A stretch of DNA of 64,000 nt from Selenomonadaceae bacterium (GTDB taxonomy: Bacteria > Bacillota > Negativicutes > Selenomonadales > Selenomonadaceae). Below are positions 34,931 to 44,818 of this stretch, piece by piece. A model generated the notes under the pieces. It ran no database searches, was not told the origin of the DNA, and saw only the letters and a program-made list of their open reading frames with translations. The DNA is taken from positions 62,001-126,000 of the forward strand of contig JAFUTY010000042.1 in NCBI GenBank assembly GCA_017484005.1. The letters are read 5' to 3'. The translations under genes and the position numbers were made by a program. Each line of letters opens with the position of its first letter. Position 1 is the first letter of the stretch.

Positions 34931-35200
34931 ATGTCGAGCGCGCTGGTAATTCAAATCGGACAAGAGGCACTGATGGTCGTCATGATTGTTGCCGCACCGA
35001 TGCTTGGACTCGGTTTGATTGTCGGTCTGATGGTCAGCGTTTTTCAAGCGACAACATCGATTCAAGAACAGACGCTCGCTTTCATTCCGAAAATCATTGC
35101 AGTTTTCGTCGCGATTCTGATTTTTGGTCCATGGATGCTGCAAATCATGACTCAATATGTCACGGGAATTTTGGTCAATCTCCCGATGTATTTGAGTTAA
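34931..35200 (+). CDS. fliQ: Flagellar export gate protein FliQ
   Basis: An 89-residue protein with two membrane helices and the FliQ blocks VVMIVAAPMLGLGLIVGL and FQATTSIQEQTLAFIPKI. GAGGAGG precedes the ATG, and it lies 13 bases after fliP. Confidence 0.92.
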   Translation: MSSALVIQIGQEALMVVMIVAAPMLGLGLIVGLMVSVFQATTSIQEQTLAFIPKIIAVFVAILIFGPWMLQIMTQYVTGILVNLPMYLS

Positions 35201-35212
35201 GGAGCGAGCGAT

Positions 35213-35998
35213 TTGGACTTCTTCGATATTTTGGGAGGACATTTCGCAGTTTTCCTTTTACTTCTCACGAGAGTCAGCGGAATTTTTATAGTTTCACCTT
35301 TCTTCGGCACGATGAATATTCCAATCATGTTTCGCGCCGTTGCGAGTTTCACAATCGCGGTTGTCCTTTTTCCAGTCGTCGATAAATTAGGCGCAGTTGA
35401 AAATGTCCCGACAGTTTTATTATTCGGAGCGGCAGTTTTATCTGAACTTCTGGTTGGCTGGCTCATTGGATTAGTCGGTTACATCGTTTTCGCGGCGATT
35501 AACATGGGCGGCAAAGTCATGGATATGCAGGTTGGATTCGCGATTGTCAACGTCATGGATCCAACGACAGGGCAGCAGTCTCCATTGATCGGCAGCTTTC
35601 TATTCAACCTCGGAACGATAGTGCTGCTCGTGACAAATGGGCATCATGTGATCCTTTACGCGCTCGCTGAAAGTTTCAATTTGATTCCTCTCGCCATGGC
35701 AGCACCATCTTCATCTCTAGCAATGTTGATCGGAAATTTCACCGTTGGAATTTTTGCGACGGGAATGAAACTTGCAATGCCTGTCACATTTGCAATTCTC
35801 ATGACAAACGTCGGTCTTGGAATTTTAGCGAGAACCATGCCGCAGATGAATATCTTCGTTGTCGGTATTCCGATGCAGCTGATGATTGGTATCGGCTCGC
35901 TGTCAATGATTCTTCCATTCTACATAATTTTTCTAGATTCAATGTTTCAGACGATGTATCGAAATATCTCGATGATGATGAAACTTCTAATCCCGTGA
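35213..35998 (+). CDS. fliR: Flagellar export gate protein FliR
   Basis: A 261-residue polytopic protein with FliR blocks RVSGIFIVSPFFG, EPLVGWLIGLVGY-like segment, GGKVMDMQVGFAIVNVMDP and ILMTNVGLGILARTMPQMNIF. TTG 35213 follows GGAGCGAGCG. The stop codon lies inside a terminator-like hairpin that separates it from the esterase pair. Confidence 0.92.
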   Translation: MDFFDILGGHFAVFLLLLTRVSGIFIVSPFFGTMNIPIMFRAVASFTIAVVLFPVVDKLGAVENVPTVLLFGAAVLSELLVGWLIGLVGYIVFAAINMGGKVMDMQVGFAIVNVMDPTTGQQSPLIGSFLFNLGTIVLLVTNGHHVILYALAESFNLIPLAMAAPSSSLAMLIGNFTVGIFATGMKLAMPVTFAILMTNVGLGILARTMPQMNIFVVGIPMQLMIGIGSLSMILPFYIIFLDSMFQTMYRNISMMMKLLIP

Positions 35999-36028
35999 GA
36001 ATCGAAAGATCCTCATGGGATTTTTTAG
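35989..36028 (+). terminator. Hairpin terminator at the end of fliR
   Basis: AATCCCGTGAG (35989-35999) pairs with CTCATGGGATT (36012-36022), followed by T6. The left arm overlaps the fliR stop. It would limit read-through into the esterases and flhB. Confidence 0.65.
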
Positions 36029-36099
36029 TTCGGAAGCAGGAAAATTTCTCTAAAAATCAAAAAAGTTTCTGGAAAAATTTTCGCGACGAGGTGAATGAC

Positions 36100-36912
36100 A
36101 TGAGTTCGGAATCTAAAATTTTGAACGTTGAAATTACAAAGGCAAAAATCCATTTTGTTCCTAACATCGTTTACTCTCGCGCTCAATCTAAAAATAAATT
36201 GTGCATGGACCTTCTTCAGCCGCAGATGAATCGAAGAATGCCATGCGTCATTTTTATAACTGGCGGAGGATTTGAATCTGCAGATAGAGCCAGAATGCCT
36301 CAGCTTCGAATGCGGCTTGCAGAATCTGGATTTGTCGTCGTGAGCATCACTTATCGAGTTATGCCTGAAGGAAATTTTCCAAAACCGCTGGAGGATGTAA
36401 AATCTGCAATTCGATTTGTCAAAGCTCATTCGCGAGAATTGAAAATCGATCCCGAACAAATTTTTTTGATTGGAGATTCTGCCGGAGGATATTTGACAGC
36501 TTTCGCAGCGGTAACAAATGATTCCAAGGATTTCAACGCCGGCGATCATTTGAATCAATCGAGCAAGATCGCCGCGGCAGTCGATCTCTATGGAATTTCG
36601 GATCTGTCAAAATTCGATTTCACTCAATTTCAAAATTCAAATCTCAAAAATTTCATCGAGCTCGACAAAATCGATTCGGCAAATCCAATCAATTACATCA
36701 CTGAAAAATCCGCGCCGATGCTGTTAATGCATGGGACAGCTGACAACATCGTTCCGCCGATTCACACTGAACTTCTATTCGACGCGCTGCAGTCTCACGG
36801 AATCGAAGCGGAAAGATTTCTAATTCCAAACGCAAATCATTCCGACGATTATTGGGTGCAGGATTCAGTGCTCGATTTGATTGTCGCGTTTTTGAAAAAA
36901 TATTCGAGGTGA
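36100..36912 (+). CDS. Alpha/beta hydrolase (esterase), cytoplasmic
   Basis: A 270-residue hydrolase with an oxyanion motif ITGGGFES, nucleophile motif IGDSAGG, acid in HGTADNIVP and histidine in NANHSDD, the complete triad. The pattern resembles the esterase D/feruloyl-acetylxylan esterase (BD-FAE) group. ATG 36100 follows GAGGTG; no signal peptide. It lies between fliR and flhB, an unusual place; a role in removing acyl groups from dietary or surface glycans is speculative. Confidence 0.8.
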   Translation: MSSESKILNVEITKAKIHFVPNIVYSRAQSKNKLCMDLLQPQMNRRMPCVIFITGGGFESADRARMPQLRMRLAESGFVVVSITYRVMPEGNFPKPLEDVKSAIRFVKAHSRELKIDPEQIFLIGDSAGGYLTAFAAVTNDSKDFNAGDHLNQSSKIAAAVDLYGISDLSKFDFTQFQNSNLKNFIELDKIDSANPINYITEKSAPMLLMHGTADNIVPPIHTELLFDALQSHGIEAERFLIPNANHSDDYWVQDSVLDLIVAFLKKYSR

Positions 36913-36917
36913 AATTC

Positions 36918-37913
36918 ATGACTCGCAAAAAATTTTTACCGATCCTCGCCGCGGTGGGATTGTTTATTGGTGGAATAAATTCAGCCGACGCAAGATCGAA
37001 TCCATATTCTGATACTCAAGTTGTTCAATTGACAGGCGAATCGAAAAGAGATTATATCGCTGAGAAGATGGATTCATTTTTCACCGCGCGATATTCTGCA
37101 GCTCAACAAAAATCTGAATATGAAGTTCCGAAAGGTTGGAAATTCAAGCGTCTCGATTTCAATGGAATTCCAGTCGAAAGATTCACACCGAAAAAAAATT
37201 CCGCTGATCGAATCCTTCTATTTTTTCACGGCGGAGGATATGTCGGCGGATTGAATGACCGTTATCGCGATTGGGGATTGTATCTCGCGGAAAAATCTGG
37301 AAATGCTGCTCTATTCGCGCTGGATTATCGAATTGCGCCGGAAAATCAATATCCCGCGGCGTTAGATGATGCAGTCAATGCTTATTTCGGAATGCTCGAT
37401 GCTGGCTGCGATCCTAACAAAATTGTCTTGATTGGAGATTCAGCAGGCGGAAATCTCGCAGCAGTCTTTGCATTATATTTGAAAGATCACAATCTGCCTC
37501 TTCCAAAAGCGATGATTTTGATTTCGCCATGGCTGTCAATGGAAGATTCATTGCCGTCTCGAATTCAAAATCGATCGAGCGATCAAATTCTCGGTGAAAA
37601 AAATCCAAAAATGAATCCTGAAGTTATGAATTCATCTTATGCGAAGGATCAAGATTTGCGCGATCCATATATCTCGCCAGTCTACGGCGATCTGTCGAAT
37701 CTCCCGCCAACATTGATAATCGCCGGCTCAGATGAAATTTTGCTCGATGATACATTACTCTTCGCATCGAGAGAGCAAATCGCCGGCGTCGATGTCCAGG
37801 AATCAATTTATCCAGGAATGTCTCACGATTGGACACTGCTGATTCCAGAACTTCAAGAATCGCAGGAAATGTTTAGAGAAATCGCGGCGTTCGTCGATGA
37901 AAAATTGAAGTGA
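36918..37913 (+). CDS. Alpha/beta hydrolase (HSL-like esterase) with signal peptide
   Basis: A 331-residue secreted or periplasmic esterase. The leader MTRKKFLPILAAVGLFIGGINSADA precedes a mature domain with FFHGGGYVGG (oxyanion), IGDSAGGN (nucleophile), AGSDEILLDD (acid) and GMSHDW (histidine), typical of the hormone-sensitive-lipase group. It starts six bases after the first esterase, so the pair is co-transcribed and may act on related substrates inside and outside the membrane. Confidence 0.82.
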   Translation: MTRKKFLPILAAVGLFIGGINSADARSNPYSDTQVVQLTGESKRDYIAEKMDSFFTARYSAAQQKSEYEVPKGWKFKRLDFNGIPVERFTPKKNSADRILLFFHGGGYVGGLNDRYRDWGLYLAEKSGNAALFALDYRIAPENQYPAALDDAVNAYFGMLDAGCDPNKIVLIGDSAGGNLAAVFALYLKDHNLPLPKAMILISPWLSMEDSLPSRIQNRSSDQILGEKNPKMNPEVMNSSYAKDQDLRDPYISPVYGDLSNLPPTLIIAGSDEILLDDTLLFASREQIAGVDVQESIYPGMSHDWTLLIPELQESQEMFREIAAFVDEKLK

Positions 37914-37936
37914 AATCGAAATTTCGAGGTGAGTTC

Positions 37937-39064
37937 ATGAAAATTTTCGACGAGTCTCAACTCGATCCAAAATTCGATTTTCGTTTTAATCTGCAACTCT
38001 TTGCTGATGGAGAAAAAACTGAAGAGCCAACTGGTAAAAAGCGTGAAGATGCTCGAAGAAAAGGGCAAGTTGCTCGAAGTCAAGAGTTAAATACATCGGC
38101 AGTTCTGTTAGCTGGATTCTTCGTTTTAATGATTTTATGGAAGTATATTTATGCCAACATCGCTGGATATACTACCTACATTTTCGCTCATCTCGGCGAT
38201 GAAGTCACAATCGAATTTCTGATGAAATCATTCATGGATATTATGTTCCTTCTCGCCAAAACTGCTTTGCCTGTGATGTTTGCAGTTCTAATCGCCGGCC
38301 TCGGGATCAATTTCTATCAAGTCGGTTTGATGTTTTCGACGGAAAAACTGGAATTGAATCTCGAGGCACTTAATCCAATCAATGGCATGGGACGAATTTT
38401 TTCAAAGAGATCTCTTGTCGAATTAGCAAAATCGTTGTTAAAAATCGCGATCATTGGATATTTCCTTCTAAAATATTTGGAGGAACAAATCGATCATATT
38501 CCGGATTTCATATTTTACGATCTCGAACAAAGTCTCGTCGAATTTGCCGATATCATTTTCATGCTCGCGTTCAAAATCATAGCAGTTATCATAGTTCTCG
38601 CCGTGCTCGATTATATTTATCAACAATGGCAGACAACTCAAGATTTGAAAATGACTAAACAAGAAGTCAAAGATGAAATGAAACAGACTGAAGGAGATCC
38701 GCAAATCAAAGGCAAGATCAAGCAGAAACAGCGTGAGATGGCAATGCGTCGAATGATGCAGGAAGTTCCAAAGGCTGATGTCATTATCACAAACCCGACA
38801 CATTTTGCAGTCGCGTTGATGTATCACAAAGGAATGATCGCGCCGACAGTTATTGCAAAAGGACAGGATAAAGTTGCTCAACGAATCAAGGAAATTGCAG
38901 GCGATTATAAGATTCCGATCGTCGAAAATAAACCGCTTGCTCGAGCTTTATATGCGTCAGTTGAAGTCGGTGGGATCGTTCCTCGTGAATTGTATCAAGC
39001 TGTTGCGGAAGTTTTGGCGTACGTTTACAGACTCAAAAATAGGAAGATTCGTCGCTCTGCATGA
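37937..39064 (+). CDS. flhB: Flagellar export switch protein FlhB
   Basis: A 375-residue protein that switches the export apparatus from hook to filament substrates. The four-helix membrane domain is followed by the cytoplasmic tail with the self-cleavage site TNPTHFAVAL (about residues 281-290), then VIAKGQDKVAQRIKEIA and IPIVENKPLARALY. ATG 37937 has GAGGTGAG upstream; longer in-frame starts overlap the esterase gene. The tail is the paralogue of YlqH at 7.5 kb. Confidence 0.93.
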   Translation: MKIFDESQLDPKFDFRFNLQLFADGEKTEEPTGKKREDARRKGQVARSQELNTSAVLLAGFFVLMILWKYIYANIAGYTTYIFAHLGDEVTIEFLMKSFMDIMFLLAKTALPVMFAVLIAGLGINFYQVGLMFSTEKLELNLEALNPINGMGRIFSKRSLVELAKSLLKIAIIGYFLLKYLEEQIDHIPDFIFYDLEQSLVEFADIIFMLAFKIIAVIIVLAVLDYIYQQWQTTQDLKMTKQEVKDEMKQTEGDPQIKGKIKQKQREMAMRRMMQEVPKADVIITNPTHFAVALMYHKGMIAPTVIAKGQDKVAQRIKEIAGDYKIPIVENKPLARALYASVEVGGIVPRELYQAVAEVLAYVYRLKNRKIRRSA

Positions 39065-39135
39065 AAATTTGAAATTCGAAGTCACATGAAAAATTTTTCC
39101 GAATTTTTTTCAGAAAGAAGGAAAAAATCTCTCGC

Positions 39136-39181
39136 GAGAAAAAAAGATCCGTGAAATAATCTTGCGGATCTTTTTTTATTT
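39136..39181 (+). terminator. Terminator between flhB and flhA
   Basis: AAAAAGATCCG (39141-39151) pairs with CGGATCTTTTT (39165-39175), followed by more T. Its place inside the flagellar cluster suggests attenuation or a separate promoter for flhA. Confidence 0.75.
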
Positions 39182-39197
39182 CCGAAGGAGTGATGAT

Positions 39198-41291
39198 ATG
39201 GCTGATCCTGCTGCAATGAATGCCGGCGGATCTCTCGTCGGGAATTTTTTCAAGAAATATAGCGATGTCATGATCGCAATGACAATCGTCGCGATAGTTA
39301 TCATGATGATTGTCCCACTTCCAACGCAACTCCTCGATATCCTAATCTGTCTGAATATCACAATCTCGCTAATCGTGGTGCTATCGGCAATTTACAATAA
39401 AGAGGCACTTGAATTATCAGTGTTTCCATCGCTATTGCTCGTGACAACGTTATTCAGACTCGCGCTCAACATTTCATCGACGCGACTGATTCTCCTCGAG
39501 GGATATGCCGGCGATGTTATTTTAGCATTCGGCAATTTCGTCGTCGGAGGTAATGCGATCGTCGGATTCATCGTCTTCTTGATTCTCGTTATTATCCAAT
39601 TCATCGTTATCACGAAAGGTTCGGAACGTGTCGCTGAAGTCTCGGCTCGATTCACACTCGACGCGATGCCTGGTAAACAGATGTCAATCGATGCAGATCT
39701 CAACCAGGGCACGATAACTGATGAAGAGGCTAAATTACGTCGTGAAAAGATTCAACGTGAGGCTGACTTCTTCGGAGCTATGGATGGTGCGTCGAAGTTT
39801 GTCAAAGGCGATGCGATTGCCTCCATTATCATGATGTTAATCAATATCGGTGGCGATTTTGTCATTGGTATGGTTATGCGTGATCTCGAGGCAGTTGACG
39901 CTCTGCAAACATACACACTTCTAACTGTCGGCGATGGTCTCGTCAGTCAGATTCCTGCTCTGTTGATTTCAACTGCAACTGGTTTGATTGTCACACGCGC
40001 GGCATCTGAAGGAAATCTCGGACAGGATCTTGTCAATCAGCTCGTCAAAAACGATCGAATTTTCTTCATTATCACCGGAGTTCTTCTATTCCTCGCAATG
40101 GTTCCAGGACTTCCAGCGATTCCGTTTACATGTCTTGCCGGAGCTTGTGCATTGATTGGCTATAATCTCAATCGCACGCAGAAAGAATCTTTCATCAAAG
40201 AGCCATCGAAAGAGGAGCAACAAAAAGCTCAGGCGAAAGCGGAAGCAACTCGTCCAGAAAATATCGTGTCACTTTTGCAGGTCGATCCAATGGAACTCGA
40301 AATTGGTTATTCATTGATTCCGCTTGTCGATACTGGACAGGGCGGAGATCTTCTCGATCGTATAGTCATGATTCGACGTCAATGTGCAATTGAACTCGGA
40401 TTAGTTGTCCCGACGATTCGAATTCGTGATAACATTCAAATCAAACCGAACGCTTACATTATCAAGCTCAAGGGAATTGAAATTGCGCGCGGAGAATTGA
40501 TGCTCGATCATTATCTCGCAATGAATTCCGGAACAGTTTTCGAAGAAGTCAAAGGAATCGAGACAGTTGAGCCGTCGTTTGGACTGCCGGCGTTATGGAT
40601 TCCAGAAAGTGAACGTGAGCAGGCTGAACTCAATGGATACACTGTTGTCGATGCAGTTTCAGTCCTCGCAACACATCTCACCGAAGTTATCAAAGCGCAT
40701 GCTTCGGAAATTCTCGGACGTCAGGAAACTCAAAATCTCATCGACAATCTCGCCAAAACTCACAAGGCACTCGTCGACGATGTTGTGCCGGAACTTCTCA
40801 GTGTTGGCGAAATTCAAAAAGTCCTCGCAAATCTGCTCAAGGAAAGAGTTTCGATTCGCGACATGGCAACGATTCTCGAGGTTTTGTCAGATTATGCACG
40901 CGCGACGAAAGATCCAGAGATTTTGACGGAATATGTTCGTCATGCAATGGCGCGGCAGATTTCGCAGCAGTATGTCACCGACAATGTCTTGCAATGTATC
41001 ACGCTCGATCCTGGGCTTGAAAACAAGATCGTCGGTGCAGTTCAGAGAACAGATCATGGATCATTTGTCAGTTTCGATCCCGATACAATGCGCCGGCTGA
41101 TGAATGCTCTCAACAAGGAATTGGAAAAGCTGACAAATATCGGCTCGTCGCCAATCGTTTTGACAAGTCCAGCGGTGCGTCTGTATTTCAGAAAGCTTGT
41201 CGAGCGAAATGTTCCTGGAATCATAATTCTCTCACACGCGGAAGTTGATTCGACAGTCGAAATTCAAATCGTCGGCGTCGTGAGAATTTGA
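39198..41291 (+). CDS. flhA: Flagellar export protein FlhA
   Basis: A 697-residue export-gate protein. Eight membrane helices fill residues 15-320, with the conserved FHIPEP-loop equivalent (VSARFTLDAMPGKQMSIDADLNQG) between them. The cytoplasmic ring domain follows (about 350-697), ending in VILSHAEVDSTVEIQIVGVVRI. ATG 39198 is chosen for GAAGGAGTGAT just upstream. Confidence 0.95.
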   Translation: MADPAAMNAGGSLVGNFFKKYSDVMIAMTIVAIVIMMIVPLPTQLLDILICLNITISLIVVLSAIYNKEALELSVFPSLLLVTTLFRLALNISSTRLILLEGYAGDVILAFGNFVVGGNAIVGFIVFLILVIIQFIVITKGSERVAEVSARFTLDAMPGKQMSIDADLNQGTITDEEAKLRREKIQREADFFGAMDGASKFVKGDAIASIIMMLINIGGDFVIGMVMRDLEAVDALQTYTLLTVGDGLVSQIPALLISTATGLIVTRAASEGNLGQDLVNQLVKNDRIFFIITGVLLFLAMVPGLPAIPFTCLAGACALIGYNLNRTQKESFIKEPSKEEQQKAQAKAEATRPENIVSLLQVDPMELEIGYSLIPLVDTGQGGDLLDRIVMIRRQCAIELGLVVPTIRIRDNIQIKPNAYIIKLKGIEIARGELMLDHYLAMNSGTVFEEVKGIETVEPSFGLPALWIPESEREQAELNGYTVVDAVSVLATHLTEVIKAHASEILGRQETQNLIDNLAKTHKALVDDVVPELLSVGEIQKVLANLLKERVSIRDMATILEVLSDYARATKDPEILTEYVRHAMARQISQQYVTDNVLQCITLDPGLENKIVGAVQRTDHGSFVSFDPDTMRRLMNALNKELEKLTNIGSSPIVLTSPAVRLYFRKLVERNVPGIIILSHAEVDSTVEIQIVGVVRI

Positions 41292-41309
41292 GCCTTGAAA
41301 AAATTTTTT

Positions 41310-41368
41310 GATTAAGAAAGAGTTGGGAACTCAAATCGAGATCTCAACTCTTCTTTTTTTGCAGGAAA
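41310..41368 (+). terminator. Terminator between flhA and flhF
   Basis: AAGAGTTG (41316-41323 region) pairs with CAACTCTT near 41345-41353, followed by CTTTTTTT. Confidence 0.6.
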
Positions 41369-41425
41369 ACTGAAAATAAAATAGAAAAAAATCCTGTCTA
41401 TAAAATCCGGAGGTGAGTTTTTCTC

Positions 41426-43792
41426 GTGCAGATTAAAGTGATTAAAGCCGCCACGATGAAAGAAGCTCTTGAACGAGTTAGAACAGAATTAGGTCCAAAT
41501 GCCGCGATTCTTCAGACTCGCAAATACAAATCGGGCGGAGTAATGGGAATCGGCGGACAAGAAATGATAGAAGTCACCGCCGCAATCGATGATGAAGAAC
41601 CGCCTGCAAAACCTGAACCAAAACCTCAAGCAGCTCCTCAGCCAGCTCCGCAGCCAATACAGCAAATTCCAAAACCTCAGCCCAAACCAGTCATTCCAGC
41701 ACTTCAGCCTAAACCAAAACCAATCCCGACTCCTCAGCCAGCTCCACAACCTGTCGAGGAATCAAAACCGGATAATTATTTTGCAGGACCAATCGTCGAG
41801 GATGAAGATGAAGATGATGAAGTTTTCGAAGCTCAAACCAATCCACCGCCAGCTCCTCAGCCTCAGCCTGTCGAGGAATCAAAACCAGTAGTCGAGACTC
41901 AGCCAATTCCAAAACCGAGACCAAAAATCTCGATCAAAGTTCCTCCAAAAATTCAGATCCCTGGACAAAAACCTCAGCCAGCTCAATCAGCTCAAACTCA
42001 ACAAACTGCAGCTCCAAAACCTGTTCAGCCGATTAAACCTCAAATTCCAAAAATCACTGTTCCTCAATCCAAAACCGAGGCTCAATCGAAAACCGAAACT
42101 CCAAAACCTGCATCAATTCCTTCATCTATCGCGCCTAAAAAATTCACAATCCCGCAAAAATCTCCGATTCCTGCCGCAGATTCAGAATCAAAATCGGAAG
42201 TCAAAACTGAATCGACGCCGGAAGTTAAATCTGAAATTCCAAAAACCGAATCCAAAGTCGAATCGAAAACTGAATCCAAATCGAAACGCGGAATCGAGAT
42301 GTCCGAGACTCCAAGCGATTTCGATTTGATCAAAGAAATCAAGCCGCTCGATGAAACTGAAGAGGATCTCGAGAATCCCGAAGAAGTTGCAAAAATCGAG
42401 CAGACTGATGAATCGAAAACTGAATCGAAAACTGAATCAAAATCGGATTCAAAAGTCGAGTCGAAAACTGAATCGAAAGATGAAAAATCAGAATCCAAAT
42501 CTGACGAGAAAATCGAATCGAAAGACGAATCAAAATCTGAATCGAAGGATGAATCCAAAGACGAAATCGAAATCAAACAGGAAGAAGAGCCTCTCGGCAA
42601 GGAATTCATCGGCATGCCTCTTCCAAGATTTCAACAATTGAAGAGATTTCTTCCGCCCAAAACTCCAAAATCAATCGGCGCACTTCCAGCGATCAATGTT
42701 AGAGTCATTTCAAACGATCCCGAGCCTCCAAAAATCGAATCGCCAAAAATCGAGCCTGCAAAGATCGCACCTGCAAAAATTGAATCGAAATCGGAAGATC
42801 AATCAAAAATTTCCGAGACTCCAACGATGCCTCGCGACGATGAATCGCCAATCAAGCCGGAAGAAAAAATCGAGACTCCTCTCACAGCGGAACAAAAACG
42901 AATCCAGGAACTCGAAAAAGAATTGGCGGATATGAAAGATCTATTGAAGAAATTCACGAGCGAGCATGATTCTCCACGGAAAGAAAATTTGACTTTGCAG
43001 GATGTTTTGGAGAGTCAGGAAATCGATGAAAATCTCGTCAAAGAATTTTCCGAGAGATCGCGTCAGGGAATTTTGCTCGAGGACAATCGATCCGATAATG
43101 CAAAGCAGGCTCTATCAACATTCATCGGACAAATCATGGATTTTTCGCAGGGAATCAAACTCAATCGCAACGGCGTTCGAATCGCTGCATTGATTGGTCC
43201 AACCGGAGTTGGAAAAACTACAACTCTCGCAAAAATCGCCGCGAAATTTGTTTTGGAAAAAAATGCCAAGACTGCATTGATAACTGCAGACACTTATCGA
43301 ATTTCCGCGGTCGAGCAGATCAAAACTTATTCAGATATTCTGGGACTTCCGCTCGAGATTGTTTATTCGCCGATGGAATTAGCTCGAGCGATTCGCCGTC
43401 ACAGCGATAAAAATCTGATTTTGATCGATACAGCCGGAAGAAGTCAGTTCAATCGCGATCAAATGCGCGAATTGCAGGATTTTCTCAAAATCAGTCCATA
43501 TATCGAGCGGCATCTTGTCCTCAGTGCAACGACTAAAAAACGCGATGCAGCCGATATCATTGAGAAATTTTCAGTCTGCAATCCAAATCGGCTCGTATTA
43601 ACTAAAACTGACGAGACAAGTTCAACCGGTGCATTGTTAGATCTCCTTCGCGAGAAAAATATTCCGCTGTCATATATCACTCACGGACAGAGCGTGCCGG
43701 ATGATATTCTGCCTGCAAGTCCAGATTCCATGGCGGATGTTCTGCTCAATCGAATCAATGACGACGCTTTCGATACAGATTACAAATTTTAA
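41426..43792 (+). CDS. flhF: Flagellar placement GTPase FlhF with giant disordered linker
   Basis: A 788-residue SRP-type GTPase that helps set flagellar number and position. Residues 1-58 match the FlhF N-terminal B domain (MQIKVIKAATMKEALERVRTEL ... AAILQTR). The N and G domains lie at about 485-788, with G1 GPTGVGKTTTLAK (around 590), ALITADTYRISAVEQIKTY, and G3 LIDTAGRSQFN. Between them is an about 430-residue linker, first Pro/Gln/Lys-rich and then built of Lys/Ser/Glu repeats (SKTESKSDSKVES). Usual FlhF length is about 360-450, so the linker is the oddity. GTG 41426 follows GGAGGTGAG. Confidence 0.92.
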   Translation: MQIKVIKAATMKEALERVRTELGPNAAILQTRKYKSGGVMGIGGQEMIEVTAAIDDEEPPAKPEPKPQAAPQPAPQPIQQIPKPQPKPVIPALQPKPKPIPTPQPAPQPVEESKPDNYFAGPIVEDEDEDDEVFEAQTNPPPAPQPQPVEESKPVVETQPIPKPRPKISIKVPPKIQIPGQKPQPAQSAQTQQTAAPKPVQPIKPQIPKITVPQSKTEAQSKTETPKPASIPSSIAPKKFTIPQKSPIPAADSESKSEVKTESTPEVKSEIPKTESKVESKTESKSKRGIEMSETPSDFDLIKEIKPLDETEEDLENPEEVAKIEQTDESKTESKTESKSDSKVESKTESKDEKSESKSDEKIESKDESKSESKDESKDEIEIKQEEEPLGKEFIGMPLPRFQQLKRFLPPKTPKSIGALPAINVRVISNDPEPPKIESPKIEPAKIAPAKIESKSEDQSKISETPTMPRDDESPIKPEEKIETPLTAEQKRIQELEKELADMKDLLKKFTSEHDSPRKENLTLQDVLESQEIDENLVKEFSERSRQGILLEDNRSDNAKQALSTFIGQIMDFSQGIKLNRNGVRIAALIGPTGVGKTTTLAKIAAKFVLEKNAKTALITADTYRISAVEQIKTYSDILGLPLEIVYSPMELARAIRRHSDKNLILIDTAGRSQFNRDQMRELQDFLKISPYIERHLVLSATTKKRDAADIIEKFSVCNPNRLVLTKTDETSSTGALLDLLREKNIPLSYITHGQSVPDDILPASPDSMADVLLNRINDDAFDTDYKF

Positions 43793-43815
43793 ATCGGAAA
43801 TAATGAGGGGTGAGC

Positions 43816-44718
43816 ATGATAGATCAAGCGGCTAGACTTCGTACGTTGTTCAAAACCAAAGATGAACCGGAAGAGAAAATCAAAGCGCCATCTCTATTCG
43901 AGCCTGTCGAAGGAGAAAAAGCGGCGCGAGTCATTGCAGTCACCAGCGGCAAAGGCGGTGTTGGAAAAACTTCTCTCACTGTGAATTTGGCAATTGCTCT
44001 TCAAGATCTCGGCAAGCGAGTCATAATTGTTGACGCGGATCTCGGCATGGCGAATGTCGATGTCGTCCTCGGAATCATGTCTCGCTATCATTTACTTCGT
44101 CTGCTCGAAGAAAGTATCACTCTTGACGATGTGATTGTTCAAGGTCCGCATGGAATTCAATATATCCCGGGCGGCTCTGGAATCGAGAAAGCTAGGACTT
44201 TGAGCGAGCAGGATCGATTCATTCTGCAGTCGAAACTTTCGGAATGTAATCGTCGCGCGGATATCATTCTTGTCGATACGAGCGCAGGAATCGGGCGAAA
44301 TGTCATGGAATTCATTCTTGCGTCGGATGAAGTTTTACTCGTGACAACTCCAGAACCGACTTCACTGACTGACGCCTATGCAGTGATGAAAGCATACAGT
44401 TTATATTCCGAGACGAAAAATATTCGGCTCGTCGTGAATCGCGTTGATAATGAGGAAGAAAGTCGAGAAGTTGCGAATAAATTGAATCAAACTTCGAAAA
44501 AATTTCTTCAGATGTCAATTGACTGCATCGGCTATATTTTTGAGGATAAAAAAGTCACGATGTCGATTCGAAAGCAAGCACCATTTATCATTGACGAACC
44601 AAAATCAATGGCGAGTCAATGTGTTAGAAGTTTGGCAAAATCGATTCTCAGCGGAAAGCCTTCGGAATTGAAACTTGGCTGGACTGGATTCTTGAAAAAA
44701 GTTTTCCGATTTGGATAG
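43816..44718 (+). CDS. flhG: Flagellar number regulator FlhG (YlxH/FleN, ParA-like ATPase)
   Basis: A 300-residue MinD/ParA ATPase that controls FlhF. Deviant Walker A TSGKGGVGKTSLTVN, DADLGMANVDVVLG and the Walker B LVDTSAGIG are present. A C-terminal amphipathic segment (LGWTGFLKKVFRFG) could bind the membrane. The N-terminal DQAARLRTLF motif is the FlhF-activating type of sequence. ATG 43816 is chosen for its spacing from GAGGGG; GTG 43810 is too close. Confidence 0.92.
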   Translation: MIDQAARLRTLFKTKDEPEEKIKAPSLFEPVEGEKAARVIAVTSGKGGVGKTSLTVNLAIALQDLGKRVIIVDADLGMANVDVVLGIMSRYHLLRLLEESITLDDVIVQGPHGIQYIPGGSGIEKARTLSEQDRFILQSKLSECNRRADIILVDTSAGIGRNVMEFILASDEVLLVTTPEPTSLTDAYAVMKAYSLYSETKNIRLVVNRVDNEEESREVANKLNQTSKKFLQMSIDCIGYIFEDKKVTMSIRKQAPFIIDEPKSMASQCVRSLAKSILSGKPSELKLGWTGFLKKVFRFG

Positions 44719-44730
44719 ATTTCCGAATAG

Positions 44731-44779
44731 AAAAATCCCCTATAGATCAAAGCGATCTGTCGGGGATCTTTTTTTATTT
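44731..44779. terminator. Terminator between flhG and cstA
   Basis: Stem ATCCCC-TATAGATC (44735-44748) with GATCTGT-CGGGGAT (44754-44767), then T8. Ends the rightward flhF-flhG unit and the convergent cstA. Confidence 0.85.
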
Positions 44780-44818
44780 GTGAAACTTATACCGATTGAT
44801 CGATTTCAGTATAAATTT

